This document shows positions 17,437-27,215 of a stretch of 64,000 nucleotides of DNA, piece by piece. The first letter of the stretch is position 1. Every line of letters begins with the position of its first letter. The notes beneath the pieces were generated by a model, which saw nothing but the letters and a program-made list of their open reading frames with translations, did no database searches and had not been told where the DNA came from. Source of the stretch: Candidatus Hodarchaeota archaeon. GTDB taxonomy: Archaea > Asgardarchaeota > Heimdallarchaeia > Hodarchaeales > Hodarchaeaceae. The position numbers and the translations under genes are program-made. The stretch covers positions 1-64,000 of the forward strand of contig JAEOSR010000154.1 of assembly GCA_016840285.1 (NCBI GenBank), in the 5' to 3' direction.

Positions 17437-17655
17437 ATGAACCAATTTGTTAATGATTTTTTCGATATTTTCTTCATTATTAATTTAGGAACCTTATCTG
17501 CAGCGATTATAATTATTTTGGTAATATATTTTTCAATTAAATTTCAGAAAAGATCGTTAGTGGAATGCACATTTTGTAAGGACAAGATTGGCAAAAATAA
17601 TATTAAATACGGAGCTGGAAAACCCTATCATCATGAATGTTTAATACGACATTAA
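17437..17655 (+). CDS. Small membrane protein with zinc finger
   Basis: A 72-residue protein with one membrane span (about residues 14-36) followed by a cytosolic CTFCKDKIGKNNIKYG and PYHHEC, a C-x2-C...H-x-C zinc site of LIM/PARP-like appearance. Small single-span zinc proteins often recruit a partner to the membrane. The start is preceded by GGAGATAG. Function unknown. Confidence 0.6.
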   Translation: MNQFVNDFFDIFFIINLGTLSAAIIIILVIYFSIKFQKRSLVECTFCKDKIGKNNIKYGAGKPYHHECLIRH

Positions 17656-17736
17656 TCCAATCTCAAGGTGTACTTGAAAATGAAGTGTAATAGGAATTGA
17701 TTTATCGAATATCAGAAAATAAAGGAAAATTTAGTT

Positions 17737-17895
17737 CTAATGCCAACGCCAGCGATCTTCGGGTTTTATTTCTAGAGGTGGTTCTTTTCCATATTTTAAT
17801 TCCAGATGGTGTAGTTCTTCCTTAAAATCCGCGTTTCTTTTAGACTTTTTGTCAGCATCAGTTAGATTTACGACTTTTATGTTAGTTCTCGACAC
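17737..17895 (-). CDS. Possible 52-residue charged protein
   Basis: This short minus-strand frame starts at GTG with an A-rich AGGAAAG upstream and ends in EDRWRWH. The product is strongly charged (LTDADKKSKRNADFKEE) with regular helix pattern and normal codon use, which makes it more than a chance frame. No family is recognised. It could be a small regulatory or adaptor protein, or a fragment. Confidence 0.4.
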   Translation of the reverse strand: MSRTNIKVVNLTDADKKSKRNADFKEELHHLELKYGKEPPLEIKPEDRWRWH

Positions 17896-18082
17896 CTTTT
17901 TTCTTTCCTATTAAGCTGTTGACCATATTGGTCGCTAGTTTAACATTGAAAGCTATAATAAACACACTAAAAAACACACATGTTACCCATGTCATGCATT
18001 ATCTCAAAATCAGTTTTTCAACCTGTTCAAATAACCATTTGAGAAATAAAAAAGCTTTTTGCAAAGAACAGAAGGCATCGAT

Positions 18083-19498
18083 GTGAATCCTCGAATTAAG
18101 GAAACGAAAGATCCTCTAAAATTAGTACGATCTGGAGTTTTCGCATTAGAAAGAAAGAAATGGTCAAAGGCGCGGAGAAAATTCGAGGCTGCATTAAATG
18201 ACGATGAGATGCGACAAAACGCAGGAGTATGGGCTAATTATGGCATTACTTTAACTAATCTTGACCATATCTCGGAAGCACAAAAAGCTTTCGCGAAGGC
18301 GGTCAGTTTAGACAAGAAAAATGCCAGATTATGGGTAAAGAAAGGTCTAACTGAAGCTCGACTAGGAAGCAATAACGAAGCGATGAAAAGTTTTGAAAAA
18401 GCCCTTCGATTTGATAAAAAAGATCCTGAAATACCTATTTTACTTAGTAGGATTCTCAGAAAACAAGAGGATACCAAAAAAGCCATCAAAATTCTTGAGT
18501 CAGCTCTGAAAAAAATTCCTCAATCATCTCAAATCCCTATTGAACTAGCGATAATATACAACAAACAAGATGAAGATAAAAAATCTGAAGAAATCTTAGC
18601 AAAAGCCATTCAAACAGCTAGTCAGCCTGATCCAGGCCTTCTACTAGGACAAACTTTATTGGATAAGAAAGACTTCAATCATTCTATTCTTGTATATCAA
18701 GAGATAGTGTCTCGATTTCCCCAATCACATCATGCACAATATGGATTGGGTGTCGCGTATCACGCGAATGAAGAATGGGATAAAGCCCTAGAGGAATATA
18801 AGAAAGCTATACCTTTGTTTCGTCCCGAAAAACCACGTCAAAGCCTTTTTATCAACATGGGACGTGTCCTGAAGAATTTAAAACGTTCTAAAGAAGCCAT
18901 TGATGCACTTTATCAAGCAAAAAAGTACGGAAAACCAACTTTGGAGATTTCTCTCCTACTTGCTGAATTATTTTTAGAGATTAATCGTCCTGATCGAGCA
19001 AAACGCGCCTTAGAAGATGGAGTACGCCTTGATAAAAATAATCCTGCTATTCGTTTTTATTTAGGCCTGACTTTGCTACAATTGAAAGATATTCTTAGAG
19101 CCAAAGAAAACTTTCATAAGGCTATTGAGCTGGATCCTGAATTTCATGAAAGTAAATTACAACTATCACGATTATCAATACAAGAAAAAGATTTTAAGAC
19201 AGCATATGCCCTAGCAAATGAGGTGGCTATAGCTGATCCCAGCCACATTCCTGGGAATCGTTTGGCGGCTAAATTAGCATACGATATGCGAAATTTTAAA
19301 AGAACAATTGAGTTACTTGAGCCAATAATCATAAAAGATCCTAAACAGCATCTAGAAGAGTTGGAACTAATACTCAACTCATGGTTGCTGCTTAGTCAGC
19401 CTGAAAAGGCAAAAACATTTTTAAAGAAGCTCTTAGGAGAAGATAAAGCCTTAAAAGATCTACTACAATCAAAAGCATTTTTCACTCAATTTTTCTAA
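18083..19498 (+). CDS. TPR-repeat protein
   Basis: About 471 residues made almost wholly of tetratricopeptide repeats, for example WANYGITLTNLDHISEAQKA, LWVKKGLTEARLGSNNEAMK and YGLGVAYHANEEWDKALEEY, roughly a dozen units. No signal peptide or other domain is seen. It should be a soluble scaffold. I choose the GTG at 18083, which has AGAAGG seven bases upstream; a TTG eight codons earlier is also open. The HAD phosphatase gene follows after 73 bases on the same strand. Confidence 0.85.
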   Translation: MNPRIKETKDPLKLVRSGVFALERKKWSKARRKFEAALNDDEMRQNAGVWANYGITLTNLDHISEAQKAFAKAVSLDKKNARLWVKKGLTEARLGSNNEAMKSFEKALRFDKKDPEIPILLSRILRKQEDTKKAIKILESALKKIPQSSQIPIELAIIYNKQDEDKKSEEILAKAIQTASQPDPGLLLGQTLLDKKDFNHSILVYQEIVSRFPQSHHAQYGLGVAYHANEEWDKALEEYKKAIPLFRPEKPRQSLFINMGRVLKNLKRSKEAIDALYQAKKYGKPTLEISLLLAELFLEINRPDRAKRALEDGVRLDKNNPAIRFYLGLTLLQLKDILRAKENFHKAIELDPEFHESKLQLSRLSIQEKDFKTAYALANEVAIADPSHIPGNRLAAKLAYDMRNFKRTIELLEPIIIKDPKQHLEELELILNSWLLLSQPEKAKTFLKKLLGEDKALKDLLQSKAFFTQFF

Positions 19499-19571
19499 AC
19501 GAAATCAAAGTCCTAAACTGAGTTATTCAAGGAAAATGATTATACACCTATCTCCAGAATGAAGGATATGA

Positions 19572-20369
19572 ATGAAATTGGAGACTAAACTAAGCAATAA
19601 GCGTTTTGTGCTTATGGACTGTGATGGTGTAGTCTGGAAGGGAAATCATACAATTGAAGGAGCCCAATCTATCCTAGAAAAATTAGAACAGATAGGATTT
19701 AGGTTAGGATTTGTAACAAACAATTCCAGTTTATCACGACTAGGTTTTAAACGAAAATTTGAATCATTAGGGTTCACTCCACACAATTACACAATCATAA
19801 ATTCCGCTTATGGTGCAGCGATACATTTAGCAAATAAGCGTTACAACCGAGCTTTTATGATAGGGGAAGATGGGTTACGTAAAGAACTTGAGTTGCAAGA
19901 TATTTATATCACACAAGAATATGAACAGCAGCTACAGGGAGTCTGTATTGGGTGGGATCGTCAACTTACTTGGCAAAAACTAGCCGATGCCATGAGAGTT
20001 ATTTTAAATGATAATGGTTTTTTTATAGGCACGAATCCTGATAATAGCTTCCCGATGGAAGACTCTTTAGTCCCAGGAACAGGCGCAGGAATTGCTGCTC
20101 TAACAAATGCATGTGGAAAGGAGCCTGATATAATCATTGGTAAACCCAATCGCTTCTTAATTGATATAACACTAGAAGAAATGGGCTGTTCTGATCCAAC
20201 AGAAGCAGTGTATATTGGTGATCGTTTATCTACTGATATTTTAGCAGGTATTAACGCTGGACTCGATACTGTATTAGTAAGAACAGGAATTTCCGATTCT
20301 CACATGAAAAATATTTTACCAACAGTGGAAATTGATTCTATTACAGATATATTGGCAATATTAAATTAA
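19572..20369 (+). CDS. HAD-superfamily phosphatase (subclass IIA, NagD-like)
   Basis: A 265-residue hydrolase with the nucleophile motif MDCDGVVWKG (Asp16, Asp18), the threonine-type motif II in FVTNNSS, the lysine in IIGKPNRF and motif IV GDRLSTDILAGINAG. The large cap between motifs II and III is that of the NagD/phosphoglycolate/p-nitrophenyl phosphatase group. It removes phosphate from a small metabolite not predictable from sequence. AAGGATATGA precedes the ATG. The subtilase gene begins 18 bases downstream, so they may be co-transcribed. Confidence 0.9.
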   Translation: MKLETKLSNKRFVLMDCDGVVWKGNHTIEGAQSILEKLEQIGFRLGFVTNNSSLSRLGFKRKFESLGFTPHNYTIINSAYGAAIHLANKRYNRAFMIGEDGLRKELELQDIYITQEYEQQLQGVCIGWDRQLTWQKLADAMRVILNDNGFFIGTNPDNSFPMEDSLVPGTGAGIAALTNACGKEPDIIIGKPNRFLIDITLEEMGCSDPTEAVYIGDRLSTDILAGINAGLDTVLVRTGISDSHMKNILPTVEIDSITDILAILN

Positions 20370-20387
20370 TAACGTTCTAGTCTGAAA

Positions 20388-23084
20388 ATGGATGAGTTAT
20401 TTATGCGTAGATTAAATATGCTTAAGCAATATGGCTTTGTCATTTTATTTATTCTACATTTTTCTCTTCTAAGTGCTTTTAACTCTCACTACGGATCAGC
20501 TCTCATATTTCAAAAACCTGAAATTAAAATATCATCCGTCTCTATGAACACGCCTGCGGCTTATTCTGAACCACAAAATCTGGTCCAATTTTTAGGGGGG
20601 ACACAAGAAATTGTTAATAAAATTCAGAGAAATGAGAACGATGATGAAATTTTCAATGCGACATATAATCTGATTAATCCTCAGAAACTAAGAAATGATG
20701 GATTCACAGGTCATAATGTCACAATTGCTATTTTGGACTCAGGGATAAATGAAGTCGGATGGATTACGAACTTAATAGCAAAATACACAACTATTCCTGA
20801 TTCGACAATGATGGACGATGATAATGGTCATGGAACTTTTGTAGGATCAATTATTTCGAAGATTGCTAGTAAAGCAAAACTCATTAGTATCAAAGTCAGC
20901 GATTCTTCTGGATTTATGAGTTTTGAATCCGTTGAAAAAGGTTTGAAATTTGCTCTTGATAATAATGTATCGATAATTCATGCTTCTCTAGGCTCTATTC
21001 ATCTAGATGCTTTGAATTCTAGCTTAATTGCTCAAATAAACTCCCAAAATATTACAACTGTTTTCTCTGCAGGAAATTCAGGGCCTTTTGCATCTAGTTT
21101 ATCGTCTCCAGCAATTTTCGATGAAACAATTGCAGTTGGAATGGCATACAACCAAACTCACCTATACCCATCTTCTTCATCTGGGCCACGACCATCTGGA
21201 GCAATGGGACCAGACATTGTAGCACCAGGGGTAGATATTAGAGGTCATAATCAGACTTTTGAATTCGAAAATCGCACAGGTACCTCATATGCAGCTGCGT
21301 TTGTAACGGGAACCCTCGCTCTATTAAAAGAAGCGTTTCCAGAGAAGTCTTCCCTTACTCTGAAAGCAGCACTCCTTGAAACAGCCCATTTTATGAATAA
21401 TACTTCTCCAATCAGACAAGGAAACGGCTTTTTAGATATTTCTAAAGCTTATGAGTTATTAAATACCATCAATTCAACCAATCCCCTAATTTCTTTTGCT
21501 CCCCGGGAATTATCGTCTTACTTTACGTATTTTGGTCATACAGTTAACGGAGAAAATAGAACTTATCGTCTAAGTTTGTATTCCACAATTAACACGAATC
21601 TTACTGAATTTAATACAACTCAGTCCTTCCCTTTAAAAAATGACAGTCAAGAACTCCCAATAAATATAACTGTAGGAACTCTCCCAAAAAATATCACTGT
21701 TGGATTAAATCAAATAAATATATCCTTAAACATTCCTGAGAAATTGAGTATGGCAAAACGGGAGGGATATATCACTTTTCAATTTTCCAATGGAATACAT
21801 TCATCTAATTTGTCAATTACGATAGAGAATCGATATCCAGGTGGGAATATTCTTTTTTATCAAGGATATGATAATGATACATACATCCCTGACGGGCCAT
21901 CGGGTAGGTTCAGTTTGTTGCAAAAGGCACTTGAAAGCTATTATGGAATGAACTCCCATGGGGCTATCCGTCCCAACAGTTTAATGAATGCTTATGGACC
22001 ATTGGTTGTAACTGAAGATGGGAGAATAACTCAGCATGATTTAAATGGTTATCACATTCTTGTTTTAGCGGATATTGAGTTCGGGATTTCTGAGCAGGAA
22101 ATCACTTTAATTCAAGAATGGGTTGCTATGGGGCATTCTCTTTTAGTACTTTCTTATCCCTCACAAATTATTGATGGAACAGAGGCTCTCTCCAATCAAA
22201 CAGCTATTAATGAGTTATTAAAACCATATGGCTTGAGTATTGAGGATGATTTAACTAATCTCTCTCGTTTCCACAACGCTACTACTAGTATCTCAAAACC
22301 TATTTTTGAGGAAAAAGGATGGGAATTCGAATACAGTGGTACATCTTTAAATATTTCAACGGGAAAAGGAGGGAAAACTCTCGCAACAGCTTATGATAGC
22401 ATCAACGATAAGGAAAGTCCTATTGCGGGATATTGGGAGGAACCAGAATCAAAAGGAAAAGTTGTGGTCTTTGGAGGGATGCTTCCTTTTAATGATCATG
22501 GGATAAACGCCTATCTAAACAATATAGAAGTAATAACTCGCATCTTTCGCTGGATGATTACAGATCAACAGCTGCCTTTAGATCTCCTTCTCACTTCTTC
22601 CCCCACGGTTCAGGGATCAACTCAGATTCAAATTACAATGGAAAATATGAATTTAGACTTTTTTAATGGAACTATTATAGAAGCTAATGGATCTTTTAGT
22701 CAAATTATGTTTAAAAAGAGAACAAATATGTATATTGGTTCTTGGAAACCATTAGCTGCAGGGCAAGCAATTCTTTGGTTAAACCTAGAGGCTCCGACTA
22801 ATGGTGTGTTTGTTTTCGAAGTAATAAACCCAGCGTCCCAGGATATTTTCTTTTTGGTTATTATTGGTGGTTTTATTCTCTTAGGTGTAGTTTATTATCT
22901 CTTAGCTTCACGACGCCCTCAAAAACGTTCGCTCATTGAACAAAGAGTAGCCCTTGAATTACAAAAACGGAAAAATGGCCCCCCACATGGAGGATTAGAG
23001 ACTTCTGAAATGTGTCCTCAATGTCGGACTCCAAGACACGTGAATGAATCCAAATACTGTTTCAAATGTGGGAAAGAACTGTGA
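20388..23084 (+). CDS. Membrane subtilase with site-1-protease-like layout and zinc ribbon
   Basis: An 898-residue S8 peptidase. An N-terminal hydrophobic segment (about 14-32) is followed by the subtilisin domain with catalytic Asp117 (AILDSGI), His148 (DNGHGTF), Asn230 (SAGNSG) and Ser300 (GTSYAAAFVTG). Next come beta-rich and GATase-like parts (ILVLADIEFGISEQE, VVVFGGMLPFNDHG), a membrane span (FFLVIIGGFILLGVVYYLL) and a cytosolic C-x2-C/C-x2-C zinc ribbon at the C-terminus. The catalytic part would face outside. The order subtilisin, GATase-like, TM resembles eukaryotic site-1 protease (inference from memory of that family). The downstream DHH gene overlaps by 19 bases. Confidence 0.85.
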   Translation: MDELFMRRLNMLKQYGFVILFILHFSLLSAFNSHYGSALIFQKPEIKISSVSMNTPAAYSEPQNLVQFLGGTQEIVNKIQRNENDDEIFNATYNLINPQKLRNDGFTGHNVTIAILDSGINEVGWITNLIAKYTTIPDSTMMDDDNGHGTFVGSIISKIASKAKLISIKVSDSSGFMSFESVEKGLKFALDNNVSIIHASLGSIHLDALNSSLIAQINSQNITTVFSAGNSGPFASSLSSPAIFDETIAVGMAYNQTHLYPSSSSGPRPSGAMGPDIVAPGVDIRGHNQTFEFENRTGTSYAAAFVTGTLALLKEAFPEKSSLTLKAALLETAHFMNNTSPIRQGNGFLDISKAYELLNTINSTNPLISFAPRELSSYFTYFGHTVNGENRTYRLSLYSTINTNLTEFNTTQSFPLKNDSQELPINITVGTLPKNITVGLNQINISLNIPEKLSMAKREGYITFQFSNGIHSSNLSITIENRYPGGNILFYQGYDNDTYIPDGPSGRFSLLQKALESYYGMNSHGAIRPNSLMNAYGPLVVTEDGRITQHDLNGYHILVLADIEFGISEQEITLIQEWVAMGHSLLVLSYPSQIIDGTEALSNQTAINELLKPYGLSIEDDLTNLSRFHNATTSISKPIFEEKGWEFEYSGTSLNISTGKGGKTLATAYDSINDKESPIAGYWEEPESKGKVVVFGGMLPFNDHGINAYLNNIEVITRIFRWMITDQQLPLDLLLTSSPTVQGSTQIQITMENMNLDFFNGTIIEANGSFSQIMFKKRTNMYIGSWKPLAAGQAILWLNLEAPTNGVFVFEVINPASQDIFFLVIIGGFILLGVVYYLLASRRPQKRSLIEQRVALELQKRKNGPPHGGLETSEMCPQCRTPRHVNESKYCFKCGKEL

Positions 23085-23977
23085 GAATTGTGACACATAC
23101 AGACTTTGATGGTATCTGTTGTGCTGCTCTATTTTTGCGGAAATTTGGATTGGATATTGAGATAATTTATGCTACAGTCAAAGAGGCCAAAGAATTATCT
23201 AATACTAAGCTATCTGTGGATTTTACTTGTGATTTACCAAAGATTGGAAAATCTATCAATATTGATCATCATAAATCTAATTATGAAGAATTACATGAAA
23301 CAAATCGATTAACACAAGATGATAAAGTGAATCCTAACGCTGCTTCTGCGACTGATCTTGTTTTTACGTTTTTAGAATATGAAAATGACTCTATCGCCGA
23401 AGAAGTAAGGGAGCTTGGGCATCTTGCAGATATTGCACAATTACCTTCTGAATACCATCCACTGGACATTGTTTTAAGTATGAATAGCGATGATTCTATA
23501 GTTCTACGCCTAATCAGTGAATTATTAGCAAAAAATGGCCGACAAATTCTATCCACATCATGGTTACAAGAGAAATATAGAGAAGTTAGCGCAATATATG
23601 ATGATACACATAATAAGATTAAAAAATTCATAGAAACCACTCCGAATTTACCTCGGATATTAATTTTTGACACACGTCAAGCAATTAATAATAAATTAGC
23701 TAAAGAAGTATTTCGACCCCTCTTTGAGCAAAATGTAGTAGTTATCGCATTAGTCTATTCAAAATCAGCTCAGGAACCTGTACGGGTGAGTTTTCGTGTA
23801 ACAAAAGCCGAACAATCATCTTATGATGTGTCTGTGGTTGCAAAAGCCTTCAGAGGGGGAGGCCATCGTATGGCAGCAGCTTGTTCCCTTTCATCAGATA
23901 AAATACCAGATATATTAAAACAGGAATTAAGGAAGATTGCAAAACCAAACGATACTATACAATATCTCCAGCTTTAA
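23066..23977 (+). CDS. DHH-family phosphoesterase
   Basis: A 303-residue protein. The DHH domain is seen as VTHTDFDGICCAALF and NIDHHKSNYEE, and the C-terminal DHHA1-type domain as RGGGHRMAAACSL. Such proteins degrade nanoRNA, cyclic dinucleotides or single-stranded DNA, or act in replication (RecJ/GAN-like); which applies here is open. The ATG lies inside the protease gene, giving a 19-base overlap that implies translational coupling, an odd pairing of a membrane protease with a nucleic-acid or nucleotide phosphoesterase. Confidence 0.85.
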   Translation: MWERTVRIVTHTDFDGICCAALFLRKFGLDIEIIYATVKEAKELSNTKLSVDFTCDLPKIGKSINIDHHKSNYEELHETNRLTQDDKVNPNAASATDLVFTFLEYENDSIAEEVRELGHLADIAQLPSEYHPLDIVLSMNSDDSIVLRLISELLAKNGRQILSTSWLQEKYREVSAIYDDTHNKIKKFIETTPNLPRILIFDTRQAINNKLAKEVFRPLFEQNVVVIALVYSKSAQEPVRVSFRVTKAEQSSYDVSVVAKAFRGGGHRMAAACSLSSDKIPDILKQELRKIAKPNDTIQYLQL

Positions 23978-24192
23978 ATTTCAGAGCTTAGAATTTGTCT
24001 TTCGAGCAGAAATATTTCTCAAAAAGTCAATAAACTGCGAATATTCATAGATGTCCTTGTGTATTGATTGACAAATCTTGAACCAGAACATTTTTTTCTA
24101 AAAAAAAGGTATTTTGTACGTGTATTGTTAACACCTCTACGGTAATCTTCATCTGTTTGAACAGTATATTAATATCATCTGGATTTGATACG

Positions 24193-25389
24193 TTGAGAAT
24201 CGCAATTTTTTCTGAAAGTTGGGTTCCTAACCTCAACGGAGTGGTCATTTCCATTATTAACGAAGTTCAAAGCTTAAAAAATAAACATGAGTTTGTTATT
24301 TTCGTTCCAAAACTTAAACAGAGTAAGCCCTTTGAAATAGAAGGTATTCCTATCTACGAATTTAGGAGTTTTCCATTTCCACCGTATCCAGGCTATAAAA
24401 TCGCTTTACCAAGTTTATCTTTCACAAAAGCTATTCGAAAAGAAAAATTTGATCTAATACATAGTCATGGGCCTTTTAGTTTAGGATTGGCTGCCATATT
24501 AACGGCTCGTGTATTCTACGATCTTCCACTCTTAAATACTTATCACACGGACCTAGCAGAATATTCAGGACATTTGATTGCTGGTTTTCAGGCTGAAAGA
24601 TTTACAGCTTGGTTTCGTCGTTTTGCTTGGACTTACGTTCGATGGTACTACAAGTACTCCAATGTCGTAATAACTCCTTCGAGAACTCTTCAACAGGCTC
24701 TAAGAACCCACGGGGTAAAACCTCCTGTTTATGCCTTACCAAACATGATCTCAAGCGTTTTCTTCAAAAAAAATCAAGATTCACATGAAGAGGAACTATT
24801 TCAAAAGCAAATTAGGGAAAAATTTAGAATAAAACCACACCATCGAGTTATCCTTTATTGTGGTAGGATTTCATACGAAAAAAAATTGGAAGTAATGCTT
24901 AAGGCCTTTAAAAAAACTGAAAAATTACATCCAAATGCATTCCTTTTGGTAGTTGGGGATGGTCCTCATCTTAAAATGTACAAAAATCAAGCTAAACAAT
25001 TAAATCTAAAAAATTATGCCTTTACTGGTTTTATTAGTCATACTAAATTGCCATATATCTATAGAATGGGTGAATTTATGGTTACTCCTAGTGACACTGA
25101 AACGCAAGGATTAACTGTAATTGAAGCAATGAGTCAAAGACTTCCAGTGATTGGAGTTGCTAGAGGAGGAGTTTTAGACTATATCCATGAGAAGAATGGT
25201 ATCCTTGTTCCGCCTGGAGATTCAGATTTATTTGCCCAAGCTATTACGAAATTCCTTGAGAATCCCGAAAATGTTTCTGAACGAGCTAGAAATGCCCTTG
25301 AAACTGCCCAGAATTGCTCTGCTAGAGGATTTGTGTCCCTTTTAGAGAAAGCTTTTCATCTAACAATGAAACTTCATAATTCGTCATAA
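24193..25389 (+). CDS. GT4 family glycosyltransferase
   Basis: About 398 residues with GT-B fold. The N-terminal IAIFSESWVPNLNGVV is typical of lipid and sugar glycosyltransferases such as diacylglycerol glucosyltransferases; the donor site shows ILYCGRISYEKKLE, VVGDGP and the E-x7-E pair in ETQGLTVIEAM. I place the start at TTG 24193, which gives the usual MRIAIFSES beginning; a TTG 12 codons upstream is also open. It may add sugars to lipids or to surface glycans. Confidence 0.88.
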   Translation: MRIAIFSESWVPNLNGVVISIINEVQSLKNKHEFVIFVPKLKQSKPFEIEGIPIYEFRSFPFPPYPGYKIALPSLSFTKAIRKEKFDLIHSHGPFSLGLAAILTARVFYDLPLLNTYHTDLAEYSGHLIAGFQAERFTAWFRRFAWTYVRWYYKYSNVVITPSRTLQQALRTHGVKPPVYALPNMISSVFFKKNQDSHEEELFQKQIREKFRIKPHHRVILYCGRISYEKKLEVMLKAFKKTEKLHPNAFLLVVGDGPHLKMYKNQAKQLNLKNYAFTGFISHTKLPYIYRMGEFMVTPSDTETQGLTVIEAMSQRLPVIGVARGGVLDYIHEKNGILVPPGDSDLFAQAITKFLENPENVSERARNALETAQNCSARGFVSLLEKAFHLTMKLHNSS

Positions 25390-25490
25390 TTAGAGATTAT
25401 TTTTATTTTGGACAACGAGGTTTTTATCTTTCTTTTAGAAACTCCTATTTACATTCTTTTATCTTACTTAAATAAATAATGGTGATACTC

Positions 25491-25934
25491 ATGGCTTTAC
25501 AACAAATAGATGTAGATGAAATAGCCACTCTAATTCTAATAATCATTGCAATTATCTTGGTAGCCATTATCCTATATATTGGTACCAGATTGATTGCAGG
25601 AAAAAAAGAAACTGAAACTGGATATATTATTCGGTTATTACTGGTTGCTTTAGTTATTGTTTTACTTGTAGCAGTAGTAATTGGGGCAATTATTGGTGCC
25701 ATAGGGGAATTAGATCCCACTAATATCTTCTCAGGGGCTGCAGCACAACTTATACCAGTTCTAGTTTATCTTGCTATAATATTCTTAATTAAATACGTAT
25801 TAATCCCTGAACGTGGCGAGATTGAAAAATGGAATGCTAGTATTTGGATTGGGGTCGTCACTCTTTTTCTCATATATGTTTTTAACATAACTACAACGCT
25901 ATTATTCGAAATACCAATTATTAGAGGAGTTTAA
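25491..25934 (+). CDS. Small four-span membrane protein
   Basis: About 147 residues, mostly hydrophobic, with four predicted spans (starting near TLILIIIAIILVAIILYIG, LLLVALVIVLLVAVVIGAI, LIPVLVYLAIIFLIKYVL and IWIGVVTLFLIYVF). No motif or family recognised. ATG 25491 has GGTGAT close upstream; an ATG four codons earlier is possible. A T-rich tract follows the stop. It could be a small transporter subunit or membrane anchor, but there is nothing to decide this. Confidence 0.6.
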   Translation: MALQQIDVDEIATLILIIIAIILVAIILYIGTRLIAGKKETETGYIIRLLLVALVIVLLVAVVIGAIIGAIGELDPTNIFSGAAAQLIPVLVYLAIIFLIKYVLIPERGEIEKWNASIWIGVVTLFLIYVFNITTTLLFEIPIIRGV

Positions 25935-25955
25935 AACGGATTATTATCTCCCTAC

Positions 25956-25970
25956 TCTTTTTTCTTTTTC
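25956..25970 (+). terminator. T-rich terminator
   Basis: CTT6CT5C about 25 bases after the membrane protein stop, a typical archaeal oligo-T end. Confidence 0.45.
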
Positions 25971-26191
25971 TATCTACCTTTATAAGCCAGCATAACTCAA
26001 TTATCAGCTTTTTAGAGGTCACTACAGCAATTGATGAAGTATGACTATCCTATAAAACCCAAAAAATGTCATAATAACTCATTTAAACGGGAATCAGGTA
26101 ATTAAATAAAGACTTACGATTATAAACTAATAATGCTAAGCTATTTAATCTAAGAAATTTGAATAATTTGTTGTTGTAGAGGCTTGGTTAA

Positions 26192-27001
26192 ATGAGAAAA
26201 AGACCATTAGGTATGGCAAAACACCCATTAGGACGATTGAAATCATTAATTGTGATATCTGATTGGATTTCATTCACTGAAATAAAACGACCAGCAGATT
26301 CGATGTGGCTCTATAAAGGTCAGGCTATTCAATCCGTTAATACTGCAAGTGTGATCTTTATTCCAGTAGATTTTTCACGATTAATCTATAATACTAATTC
26401 ATACATTTTGCTCTATGGAGCGGGAATTTATTGGACGAAATTCTCTGTTTTCAAACAAACAATTACTACAGACCTCCGATATATTACAGGTTTGGTAGTT
26501 CCAGAGGAAAAATGGCTTGACTGTCATTTTAATACTGAGCCTTTTGTTTTTCCTCCACCATACGATTTCATGATAGTAAGTGATAATTTACAAGAATTCG
26601 CTTTTAACGCATTAAGAACAGATGACGAATCATCAGGTTATGCCCGCCGAGCTTTTGGCCGAGGTATAATTCTCGCACAACTGGTTTTCCCGTTCAAGGA
26701 ACCATTAACCATGCTAAAAAAAACAACAGAAAGTTATGAGGCGTTTGATTCCCCCACAGCTCCTATGAGAGTTCTTATTTCAGAATTTGCAGACGGAGAA
26801 GCAATTAATGAGATCTCTGTTGAAACTTCAAATAAAAAATATGAAGAATCAATCCCTGGGATCAGGAAAATTCAACCCAATCTCTTGGAAATATTTCCTG
26901 AAAAATGGAGTAACGAAATTTATCTTAATGGTTTACGCCGTGAGGTTTCAATAATTTCCAAAGATTTTGCATTCATTGGAGCACCTATGATCTTGAAGTG
27001 A
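26192..27001 (+). CDS. Unknown protein
   Basis: A 269-residue soluble protein with many beta-strand and aromatic stretches (SVIFIPVDFSRLIY, YILLYGAGIYWTKF, PFVFPPPYDFMIV). It has one Cys only, no membrane segment, and no motif I recognise. GAGGCTTGG lies before the ATG. The G+C and codon use fit the neighbours. A further small unknown gene follows in the same direction after 214 bases. Confidence 0.6.
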   Translation: MRKRPLGMAKHPLGRLKSLIVISDWISFTEIKRPADSMWLYKGQAIQSVNTASVIFIPVDFSRLIYNTNSYILLYGAGIYWTKFSVFKQTITTDLRYITGLVVPEEKWLDCHFNTEPFVFPPPYDFMIVSDNLQEFAFNALRTDDESSGYARRAFGRGIILAQLVFPFKEPLTMLKKTTESYEAFDSPTAPMRVLISEFADGEAINEISVETSNKKYEESIPGIRKIQPNLLEIFPEKWSNEIYLNGLRREVSIISKDFAFIGAPMILK

Positions 27002-27215
27002 CCCCACTTAATAGTTCCAGACACCATTAGCTTCACCATTGGTATTAAGCAAGTTTCAGCTCTCACATTTCCCTAAATCATCTATATTTTCCCAATGAAG
27101 CCTATCTCATATGTTACTAGGTAAAATTGAGCAAGATCGACTTTAGCAAAGTTTTATATGTGTATCCCTGAATAATTACATCAATTTCAAAGAATTATTT
27201 TTGTTGTGATAACGT

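Noticed and set aside
23281..23673. 130-codon minus-strand frame inside the DHH gene
   Set aside because: It is opposite a certain gene with clear DHH motifs and has no independent support.
24045..24254. 69-codon minus-strand frame before the GT4 glycosyltransferase
   Set aside because: It overlaps the certain N-terminus of the glycosyltransferase on the other strand and shows no family pattern.
25445..25720. 91-codon minus-strand frame opposite the four-span membrane protein
   Set aside because: It is a low-complexity I/T/M/K-rich shadow of the hydrophobic coding sequence.
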